From Ancylostoma caninum (Eukaryota > Nematoda > Chromadorea > Rhabditida > Ancylostomatidae), in contig JBAJFG010000549.1 in the NCBI GenBank assembly GCA_037903475.1, positions 2,356,001 through 2,420,000 of the forward strand: a stretch of DNA of 64,000 bases. The letters run 5' to 3'. The notes below the pieces were generated by a model. That model worked only from the letters and a program-made list of their open reading frames with translations. It searched no databases and was not told where the DNA came from. Both the position numbers and the translations under genes were made by a program. Positions 11,701-23,700 of the stretch are shown here, piece by piece; positions within the stretch are counted from its first letter, which is position 1, and the number at the start of each line of letters is the position of its first letter.

Positions 11701-14700
11701 GCTTTACGTATTAGCTTTTGTTCATGAAAGTTGTCCTAAGTTTCTGATGTGTAGGAAAACAATAACCGCGTGGGTGTCGTAATCGGAAGACCTAAATATC
11801 ACGCTCGCTGGCTGGTATTGTTAGTATTTGACATTATTTTTGTAAGCTTCTGATGAGGTTGCAATTCACTGCGTAAGCTGAGGTCCGATGAAAACGTTAA
11901 CGCCGAAAGCTTACAAATGAAGCCCCTTTTGAGCTCGTCTTGCTCTATGCTAGTGCTTGGGCAGAAATAGAAAGTCTGTGCTGGCGCCCACAAGATGCGC
12001 AAAGATTCTAGCAGCCATTTCCTTTCATCGAAAGCAACAATGCCCTTGTGCACATCTACTTCTCCATAAAAAATGCAAAACTTGAAACCCGTGAAGTGCA
12101 CACGACCTAGATCGACTGAAATTACTTTAAACGTTAATTCCAAGGATGTTACCAATAATGCTCCAAAGATGTCGGAATACCGTTTCAACACACTAATATT
12201 TTGTTGGATATGATTTTATTTGCGGGGGAAGGTTTGATTTCGGCGGAAATCCACTGGAAGGAGCGCAGTAGTTGTATGTGAGTAGAACGAAATCAAGATT
12301 TTTGACCATTTTGACTTTGACCTGGCCATCAAGTAAGAAGTTATGAAAAAAGTTCGAAAATTGATTTCTTTTTTGTCAGTTTTGCACGTTCCATGAGCAC
12401 ATTTTAACAAGTCATATTTTTGCTGTGCGGATGTGGGGGATAGTAATGCAAAGTGGCGACTTGGAAATCAGCAAGGGTTTACTGCGATCGTTTCAATGGC
12501 GAGGAAGGTGTGTTGCTTTTGTGTGCTCATAATTGAAGACTAAACACTGCATTGCAAAGTCAAAACAACACCTTTTGTGTGCCATCTGGAAGATCAATAT
12601 AGTATTGGTTTCGAAGTTGTTTAAAGCTTGGATCTTTGACACAGCTTTCCATATTTTTGAGTTTGCTTCCTATTTTCCTTCCTGGTATCCCCACGATGTT
12701 CACTTTCTCCTGAAATGAATCGCTTCAAGACTGAAATGTTCATTCATTGCGACAATGGTTCATATCATGGGATAAGTTTTCTTGATTGAAATGGTCACTG
12801 GTTCATATGTTTTAGAAGTGTACGGTTGTTCTGTAGTGACAATCCCATCAATTTTCAACTTCGATATACAGCATTGATTGATTAACTAACGAAGGTAAAG
12901 AAAAACGCTTTGACTATGTGAACTGTGGGAAACTAGGGCGCCGTCGAGTATCTGCAGGAAATTCATTAGTGGTTTTTCATGTAGAGGCGCGCATAGAACA
13001 GTAGCAAGAGGCCCACTATTCGCTTGCACGATCGATGGTTTCATCCCGCCCGAGGCCAACCAAGCCTTCCATTCCTCCGGTGTCGGTAAATCGGTAAATC
13101 CAGAAGAATCTGGGAGGATAAGGCGCTGACACACGGCCTTGATTCATCGAACACCCCCTCCCCCCCCGCAAGTCACTGGATAGAGCACATGTGCATCAAT
13201 GCTTCTACCGTACTCAGATGAAGTCAAATGCGTGGCCCATCCCATGAACCGAGATTGAATAACGCTGATCACTTTATCCTTTTACCCATCGTTTTTTCAT
13301 AGAGATGTGTCGAATATGTGTTTTCCACATAGTAAATCCCGTTCTACCTGCAGCAATTGCCACACCACGCCTCTTGTGAGGCAAGCAATCCCACTGTACT
13401 CACGAGAAATAGACCAGACTCGGGTTACCTCAGATTACTCACGCTTTATAATGATCAGTTTTTTTCGTAACTTTTTCAACTTTCTAACCAATATTGTAGC
13501 CAAACCGTTCTAACTTTTTTGTTGGTCGGTAGTCTCGTCTACCGATGAGCCTCTAGAGGACCGATCAACCAAAATGGTTTATCTAGAGCAGAGGCGGAAC
13601 AAACCATTCGTCCTAACTTTTTAAAAATTTTCTCGCGGTTTCTATTTTCCGTATGTCCACATGCCACTCTTCATTCTTTAGAAGAGCATCTGGTCAGGAA
13701 CCTGTTGATTACAGACGAGTCTTTGGTCCTGCACAATAACGGTCACAACTCGAATAAAAGTCCATTGAAGACATTTGTGCTGGATTGCTCTTACGCTTAA
13801 AAGCAGCAACCATGGAAAACTTTGTCATCATGATTTAGCTGTGGTCCTAGGCCTCCTGCAATGGCTAACATGAATACATTGACCAATTTTATCCATAGTT
13901 GCAAAAAAGGTGAATTTAAAACCCCGGTTTCCGTCGTTGAGAAAGGAGTGGACGAGTTTGAACGGGTATATTCAAGTATGATGGGTGGGAATCGATACGG
14001 AAAGCAAGTGTTATCAAAGAGAGAGGCAATGGTAGAGAACAAAACAACCGATCGCCTTCCATGCTACAACTCATCCGAGGGATAGACGTCTACTCTCCTA
14101 TATCTTGGGAATGCCGATGTCTACGACGGTGTAAGTTTCGCAGCATTATTGGAGTCATTGTTCAGTGACCGAGACACTCAGAATCTCGTCCATGAAAATG
14201 ATCGTATTTACTGCCCTCAAGGGAAGGATAACATAAGAATCTTGCAGTTGCCCTGTTATGATCTAATCTTGTTCAAAGTTTCCGCCTGCAACTGAGTGAG
14301 CGGTATAGGCCAGAATGTTCTATAAAGTGTGAAGTCCTTACGCTCAATCGGGGGAAAATTTTCGAGCGCGCCCAGCGTGCGGCGCGTTCGCGGCGCGGCC
14401 CTCTTGTGGCAGTGGTCCCCAGTCGTTCGTCAGATTCTTGGCCCAGGTGAGTGTTTTTCCTTCATTTCTTTTTCTTTAACTGAAGTTTATCTGAAGCTGT
14501 GAGGCCTGTGGCTAACCGATGTTGACCGGACGGCCCCGCATGCCTTATATTTTGCACATTTTCCCCATGCATGCCCCAAATGCTTGTTTTTATTGTTTTT
14601 ATGAGGCATGCGGGGCCGTCCGGTCGACATCGGTCAGCCACATGCCTCACACCTTCAGATAAGCTTCAATAAAAGAAAAATGAAGAAAAAACACACACCT

Positions 14701-17700
14701 GGGCCAAAAATCTGACGAACGACGGGGGAACGCTGCCACTAGAGGTCGCGCCGCGCACGCTCCCCATGCTGGGCGCGTTCGAAAATTTTCCGCCGATTGC
14801 GCGTGAGGACTTTAGGCGCTGTCGAGAACACGAATGCTCTTTGAGCCCCTAAATCCCGTCAATCATCTCTCGGTGTTGGATGGGTTCTTCTCATACCAAT
14901 CGCAGAAATCTGAAGCGCTATCAGAGTGTTAATTATTCACATGGGAAGAAAAGCTCATAGCCTACATTATAACCCATTACGCTTAAGAATGGACCAACAG
15001 ACCCTTGAGATTGAAGGAGCGGAAAAATTGCCATACTATGCGAGAATGCTGTCGGAACTGTGTACTATCTCATAAGAACACCGGCTTGTCTTTATAAGAT
15101 AAGAGATATACATTGAATCAAATAATTTTGTTACTTCAATTAACAGTTCAGGAAACAATTTAAATGTCCAGTTATTCGAGAATGAGAAAGCCATGAAGCT
15201 CTTCTTCTTCCTCATATATCTATGAATTGGTCTCTAATGGTAAAACATCGATTTTTCCATTTGTTCGAGATTGAATATTTCCGCTTTCGAATATCGAATA
15301 CTAAATGAAAAAATGAACAAAAATGAAAAAAAAAATTTAAAAAATGAAAAAGTTAAATGAGAAATTCGGATGTTCCAACATTGAAGGCCAACACAGTACT
15401 GTACGAAAGACAAGAAGGGCTCTACAGCTCTCTCAACCTCGAATTCCTGAATGTTTAAATTGTTTCCTAAATTGGGAATTGAAGTAACAAAATTATTCGA
15501 TTTTTATTCGGTCCAATGTACAATAAGAGACTAGAAGACGCTGCAGTATCCATCACATCTCAGAGTTTCTGGTGTGCTGGGCGCATTTTTGTTCGCCGCA
15601 CTAACGGGGTCGGTAATGACCGATTCTGGAATGTTAGCGTTTTCTGGAAAAGAAAGCAGTGAACGAAAATTGGAAGGAAATCGTTACAATTGGACAGTCT
15701 AGCACATCATCAAGAAGGATGCGATGATTTCCAAGCAAATCGGTGCTAGCCATCAAATCTTGCTCGTTTAAAAATCGTTTAAAAAAAGTTTGCGTGAGGC
15801 CAATTAAAGTAGTCATTCTAAGTCATTCCCGAGCTGATCATTTAGGTAAAGAATTTTGGCAGGTCTTACTCCGTACTCTGCTCATTCTTCTTTTATGTTA
15901 TATGTAGAATAATGAGCTTTCTTGTTGTCGTTGTTCGCTTGCTCCGCGACATTAGGAAGGCTTTACGATTGCTTTTGAAAACGTGCATGAGAATTCAGTA
16001 GATTTTTGTTCAACTAACCTTCTTGAGAAGATCCTTAAAGTCATTTACATTTTTGAAGTCGAGAGGACTGGCAGCATAGCCTCTGATAAAGCCCTGAACG
16101 TGATTATTTGGGAAAAAGGGTGATAAGCCTTAGGAACAATGAATAATCGTCATGTTTCAAGAATGCTCAAAGCAACGACCTTGCAAGTATCATGGAATTG
16201 GGCAGTTCCCGCACCATACATGTCTCCATTCGTTTCGTATGTGTGTAAACCGCGGACAATCAAAAAGTTTCTCTTCTTTCCTGCAGCATCATTGTACACA
16301 CGAGAAGCTAGTCCTGCGTTTCCCATTCGTTCTACTAATGCCACGAAATCTGGAGAAAAGACTTTAAGCGTCGAAAACCCCATAAGTTACTTGTGTCTTA
16401 TGCCGAGAGTTCAAATAACGTAACTTATGGGGTTTTCGACGTTCCCATGAAATATAAAATACATCTTTGTGCTCAGTGGCTCGCATATGTTCGGCTGACA
16501 TGGAATCTCGAACGCGATCCCTGAGTTGATACAGCGCCGCGGATGCTTTTTGGTCGATCCTACTGGCAACGAATAATTGGATATAACCGATTCAGTACAG
16601 ACGGTGACTCACAATGATTGATGTTGAGCTGGCTGCCGTGGTAATTCAAATGATAAGGGGTGGCAATGTAAATGACAAGATTCTACTGATGTATAGAAAG
16701 AAATGAAGGAATGGATCATTCAGACAAGGAATGGGAAAGAATGCGGATACGGAAGAAAATAGTGCGTGCCTCGGCCACTTATATAGACATGTAATGGATA
16801 TGTAGAAGGAAATCGGAGCGAGTCCTTCTCATCCAGTAATGGACCCGCTTTGTGGTGTTCTCTCAATTTTCGACGCCGGAACACACCTATCACGCGGTGA
16901 GACCCATCTCCGAGAGTTTTCGCACTTTTTGACTTCAGCGCTCAGAATGTTTGAGGAATACAGTAGCCGTAGGAAGCCAATTTCCAGCTGACAAATGCTG
17001 TGCGTGCATAATGAACAATGATGGACAAGACTTCCTGCAACCATCGCTCACCTCATCAAAAGAACCATGTGCAGTCCTTTTTGCCCTACGAAGCCGCAAG
17101 AGATAGTATGTGATAAGTTCGATATGGCGTTACTTGAAAGCAAAGATTCAGCAAAAGAGAGCGCGCCGTGCCGAAAATTGTTTATAAAAACCGTGCGTTG
17201 ATAGAATTTTCCTAGGATTCGGCGCCGTGGGATCCGGAGGAAATCCGAAAAAAAAGATATTTAGCCGGACCTTGTCGTTACTGGAAGCTGCAAAATACAG
17301 TTTTGGGAGTCACGTGTGGGGACGATTTCATCGGAGACTTAATACAGTAAGGATTAAACTACTGCACAACTCACATGTGTCTAATTGTTCTGCTTCACGA
17401 TAACACAGGGGCGGAAGCATAGTATCTTTCGACACACTAGTGATCATTCCGGCTGTAATTCCAGCCCTCGCACCTTTTCGGGTTAATATAGCCAGGTGAT
17501 CAGACGGTCCGCTGACAAGCCGAGCCTCTCTGCTGTGCAAAGTTTGGTCTGCAATGTGTTGTTCATCAATGCCCTTCAAATACAAACGTGATATGAAGTA
17601 AATGAACTATTAGAATTATACGTACAGTGAGCGTCATTGCAGCGGCCCTTCCGCGGCCTCAAATACACGGCCCGATTTGATGATTTTTCCTCTTATTAGG

Positions 17701-20700
17701 TAGAAAAGCTGCTACAGGAGCAAACGACACCGATTTCGGGCGCTGTTGCGCGGCGCCTTTCCGAGGCCGCGGCAGGGCCACCGCCATCGACGTTCATTGC
17801 ATGCTAATTGAGCTGAGCTGGTACCAAAAATCTTCCGGTTTAGCACAGCCAGGTGAGTAGAAGATAGAGGAGTGGACACACCTTTGAATAGAATATATTT
17901 CAAATGTTTCAGCTGGTCTTTTTTGTTAGCTATCCACATCATGTCGTAGTTTGTGAAGAAGGCTGAACAAATGGAACACAACATAGTAGCTTTCATTTTG
18001 TTTCCTACTTTCTTCATAACCAATAAATTTAGAGGATGTTCCTCCCTTACTGCAGGAAAGAATTTTGTATTATTTGGCTGCCGCAGCCCATCTTCGAGTT
18101 TTTGGTTATCTCGCAATTCATGTTCCAATAACTCTCCAACCACGTCTACAATACAAAGAAGACAAAAGCGACAAGTTCTGAGCAGTTCATGAATTTACTG
18201 TCATGATCATGAAACTGCTTACTGATTACGAAAATGGGGAAACAAAGTAGTGTGATGAGATCCCAGACAGCATAAAACCCCAAAACAGGAGTGCAGTATG
18301 TACAGCTAAACAAGAAAGCAAGAATGTCCAATCTTCTTGAACTCCCTTCCTCGAAAATTTTTTGATCGGGATTTCCCTTTCTCTGTGTCTATGCAAATGT
18401 CATAGACACAGAGAAAGGGAAAGCCCGATCACCAAAAACTTTCCTTTAGAGTCCTTAGTTCCTGGTTGCCTGCCATGCCTGTCAATTGTGTTTTAGCATG
18501 ATTCCAGAACTTCCAAAACTTGTGCTTATGTAACTGAGCATTGTAACTGTATAGCTGAGAACTCCCTTCGACCTCATCATTTTTCGACTAACTGGTCTAT
18601 TTTTTGCACTTTTTTTGGTATTCAAATGGTGTGATTCCTTCCATTCTTATGTCCCCTAATGCCATTCGCTAAAATATCATTCCAGATGCATTCTGAAGGC
18701 AAAGTCGTAATTGCAGACAAAGTCAGCTCAGGCTCCCTCTGTGAGCTAATAGACCATACATCATCTATGCCAGTATTTGATTGGACCATATTACAATATA
18801 TGACACGACTAAGAGCCCTCCCACCAAATCCGATCAACTGCCGTGAGGTAGAATGGATAAGAAGATAGCGTATAAAGTAGGGTGCAGGGTTCGAATCGCA
18901 TTGGTGCTGCATGCTTTGCTTTTCTGTGTTAACGCCATGCCCTTGATTAAATTGGTCAAAAAAGTTCAAACAAATTAGCTACGCGTAGCTTCCCACTAAT
19001 TCCGAAGTAGTTGCAGTACCTGAAATGTGCGTCAGTTACCATACAGTATTCCCTCAGAATAGTTGCGAAATAAACGATTGCCAATAAACAATTCGAAACA
19101 GAAAACGGACTAATTGTGGGAGAAACATATATTGACTGCGGCGAAGATTACACCGTTGGATTAGTTTATCAATGCCTGGTTCCAGCAACCGTGCACCCCA
19201 GAATGCTGTGGTGCTTCTTGATGGCTGCTGTCCAACACGCATGTTTTTACGGGTTCGTTTCCTCTCTGAGGCTGCCTTCTGCAAAAAGGGGAAGCACAAT
19301 GATGAAGTTTGAATGATGTCCAGAATGTGGTTATTTCTTGGTTATAGGTCGGTTAACTTAGGAAACCGGCAGTTGTCTAAGCGCACAACTTTCTTTATAA
19401 CCATCGGTTCTGGCGTAATTACTACGGCCACAAATGTTCTCAGGAATGCCGATACCTGCAGAGTAGATGGAGCGAAACACCTCTGAAATTACAATGTCAT
19501 GCTTTTGGGAACTTCCCTGAGAGTGAAAGCATTTCTTGTCAAATGTTGAAAACGTTGCCGGACCGAGAAGGCAGTTATTGCAGGACTAAACTCATAGTGA
19601 CGTCGTCTGGTCATATTTTTTCATCCCCTCAGCATTTGAAGGAAATCTCGTGATCTCTTCCTGTCTTAATTTCCTGGGCACGCTCCTTTTTTTAGCCCAC
19701 CCGCTCAAGCTTCTGATAAGGCTTGCATTGTGCGCCTCACAGCTTGCGACGCATTTCCTGACACTGGGCGGACTTTGTGGGTCCGTCAGGTCGTTACCAA
19801 GCGTCGGTGCCTTCCACCCACGCAATGACATCTTTCCCACTAATGACTTTGCCACAGCCCTACCACATCCCTTGCCCTTGATATTCGCAACCTTTCGCTA
19901 TCTTCATCCTACTCATTTCGTCTCATATATGAATTGACCGAAATCTCCATTCGGCTTATGCCGGACTTCCAGATTTTTGTTGTTGCTCGCTTCGCTCATA
20001 TTGAATGCAAACAAAATTGGAACGTATCACCTTAGACGTAGCGATAGAGCGTATGTAACTAGCCTTAAGCAGTAGCTTTCATCCAAGTGATGATCAATCA
20101 TACTACAGGGGTATCAAAAAGTTTCCGGCCTGGACCACTTGCAGATTAGCTACCGCAGTGAAATTTTAAAGGAAATGAATATGCATCCCTGTAAGACCAA
20201 GACACTCTTCACCTTGTCATTTTATTTGACTTACCCAATTTTATAAGAATTTTTATCACCCGAATTTAAACACCGAACGTCGACTTTTTTTCGTTATTTG
20301 TTTTGTTCCGCTAAAGTGCCGTTTCAGAATTTCTCACGGATTCTAATAGCTATTCCCTAGACCCCGTCTATGAACTGGCTGAATTAGCGAAATGCATTCG
20401 CATTGTCATGAAACAATGCAATTTTGTGAAAAAGGATTACTCATCTAATAGCCTGAATTCTGTGGTTGAATTTCTGCAGCAATTTTCCTTGGCTCGTTAC
20501 CGAAAGGGGTGCAACGAAATAGTGTTGTAATTACTTACTTCACTGGTGTTTACGTACAGGTGGTTAGGTGACAAGATCTTTTCTCTATCCCACAGAACTT
20601 TGGGCAATACTTTTTCACCCTCGCTTCCGTGCTCGATCGCACTGCTCTCAGAGATCTGCCCGTCCTGACCCAGTACTCCGCGCCTGGGACTTCAAATCTA

Positions 20701-23700
20701 GGCAGTGATTTTGCCACTTATCGACAGTCAGGATACTACAGAGTGTCCTTTCCGCTTTCTACAAAACTCCCAAAAATTTTCTTTGAATATTCAACTGGAA
20801 TTTTCTTGTTGAACGCCGAAATGGTTTTAGAGACTCAATGTTCTACGAAAGTTAAAATTGCTAGATGGTAACCCAGAAAATCTCCAAAAGAAGTTTTGAA
20901 TAACTTATATCCTTGTACACTTTCTGCTCTTAAAGTCTGTTTGCGATGCTCAGTAGTTTTTTCTACAGCGGCAGTAATCTGCCTTCGTCTTGTCTCTGCT
21001 CGTAGATCAGAGGTCCCTCAGTTTCTGACCGTCTGTCACTCCACTGAAAACATTGAGTTCCAAAATTTTATCTGAGAATGCTAGAGGACTTCCTCTTCGT
21101 TTAGAATTCAGGGGCGGATTTAGATTCCGTTCAATAAATTCTGTTTACAAAACAAAAATTCGTCGGTTTCTTCTTGCTGGATATAGATTTTTTGAACGAC
21201 AACCATGCCTTGGCTTGGATAAAGTGTTCCTATTTCTGGGAAGTATAACGAAATCCCATGAAATTTTACAAATTAACATGAAAGGCTTTACCCTACATGA
21301 AGCTCTCAAAACAGTACCGAAATATGGAACAGGCAAGCGGAGGCCGGAAACTTTTTGATACCCCTGTATCTATCAGTTGCCAGTTCATGTGCGTGTGCAT
21401 CTGCGCACGAGAACTAGCCATCAAAAACGGAAAATACCTATACCATCGTGTTCATCTCGTCGCGTTATGTACGAAAATGTGGTAAATTTTGATTTTTACC
21501 TTGATTTACAGGGGTTTCGGGCCACTTCTGTCATGTTAAGACGTGCTAACTTCTCATTATGACCGAAAGTAGTCTACACTTCGGTTAGAATGGCCTATGA
21601 TTGCAAAACTGTATGAGAGGGAAGAGTTGGGTACGATGCCGCTAGAAGGAGAAGGATGAGCCGAGCGCACGAAGGATGACAAGGATGTGGGTTGCGATAG
21701 GACATGGATGAGGCACGAATGAGAGTCGCGCCAGCACGGATGTAGGAGGAGATGATAACGAACCGAACGAAACGCTAGCTATGCCAGAGGTGCGTTGGCG
21801 CCCGGTTGTGGGAAAGATTTCTCAAATGGGTCCACACCTGCGAGTGGTAAGTCGGCTCACAATAGAGGGGAACAAGTCGGGAAGAAACGAAACTATTCAA
21901 AGGCCCGAGCCTTAGAACTCTTATACATATCTAATGCCTTCATACTCCCTGCAATGTGCTACGCGACCAAAACTTGCTCTGATAACGAGACAATCGCCAA
22001 GGCTATGCGAACAATTCACCGAAAATTGGGAAGGTGTCTGCTGAAAATGAGTCGGTGCCAGCAATGGCATCAGTACCTTTAAAGTGCTGATTTACCAGAG
22101 AAGACGCGTTGAAAGATCCACCTCAGTACATCAAAAATTTGAAGCATCCCTGTGCCGTCACTTACTTTGATGTAATGATAACAGATAGGGTCTCCGCGTC
22201 ACGGAAGGGCTCCCAAGAAGCAACACGAGACTACTGGGAAGATCGGAGTTGTTGCGGAAGCCGATAAGACTCTGAGGACCCTTTTCCTGTGCTTTCTTCA
22301 TGATCTTCATGGAGCGATGAAGTTACTCGGATTGGTTTAGATTTGAACATGATAAGTGGCCAAAAAACGACAAAATCAGTGATAGATTGACGCTCCACCT
22401 ACGACTTTACGTTGTCAGGGATCCATCACAACCAGCTCACGACTGGACAAATCGGCATCAAAGGATCAGCAAGGCGAATGCTGTTTCTCAACGGGGAAAC
22501 GCTCAAGATGAAAACAATTTCCAGCAAAAGTGGCTGGTTCTCGCGCTATTACACGAACTGCCATTTGAAAAGTTAGACTTGCTATTCTCTACTTATGGAT
22601 GATGCTGTGATACAGCTTGACCCTTTTCACGTGAGCCAAAACTTTATCCAATTAATAAGAGCATGTGGGTGAAGTAAAAAGGGCATCAGGGCGCAGCACC
22701 AGGTGTCATTGACCACCTGGACTTAGTAGCGTCCTGCAGATTCAGGGGGCTCAGCACCAATGTCCGGGGCGTAGCCGTCTATTGATGTTAGATACGTACA
22801 AGTACGTGCAGATTTCAGAGAGGCACGTCTGGAGGATCACCAAACTCGTGGCTGAAGATCACTGTCGTTCAACCATGTACTCCATCCCTACGCTGCACTC
22901 TGGTGCGCTCCAGTGATAATCAGGTGTTGCTCAACCTGTAGGAGAAGTATCACGTTGGAATTTTGACCGCAGATGCGCACTATACCAACAATTATCCTTC
23001 CAAAGTGGCACTCTTCGTTTTTGAGAAACCGTCTTCAATTTTGAAAAAAAAGTCAAAAATGGTCAAAAAGCGGTTTTTGACCATTTCCTGACCATTAATG
23101 ACGGTTTTTTCATAGAAGAGATTTCTTAAAAAAGAAAGATGCCACTTCGGGGGAGAGTTGCTACCACCTAGGCGCATTTCTTGTAGTTGACAGCGTATCG
23201 GAACGCTTCTTCATCCAAGAGAAATTTCCTGCGAAAGTTTCGGGTTTGAGAGAAAAAACACGCTCCAACGACAATTTCTTTTATCTGAATGGTCCTATAA
23301 CAAGCTTCAACGAGTTCTAGCGGGACCAAACAGTTTCGTACTGAGATGGTTTTTCAAGGATTTCATCTTGAATTTTAGAAGATTTAGGTGTTTTCGACAA
23401 ATGGTACGCATTTCCTGCTGAAACATCATTCATCATTTCACTAACGCTTATTTAAGTCACTTTTTTTAAGTGCTACCTGCTTTTCCCGAAGGAACCTTAG
23501 TATGTGGCTACTTAGTAGCCCATTTCGGAATCCGACTGGACTCAGTACTCCCCAACCGACACCGACCACCTAGTGCTGTGTCCTGAATGGCATGGAGAGT
23601 TACCTGTTATCCATTTTTGCTCAAATCCACTAGAAATGGTGTTAAATCTGTAGTCGCGTCCACAGCTTCCCTCCGCTTGTCCAAATTCTACAGCCTTTCT

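Noticed and set aside
16180..16260. Extending A1 exon 7 beyond CK to a stop (VVALSILET)
   Set aside because: B1 shows the same AAG|GTCGTT/A donor, and exon 8 follows in phase 0 in both genes, so the extension is intron.
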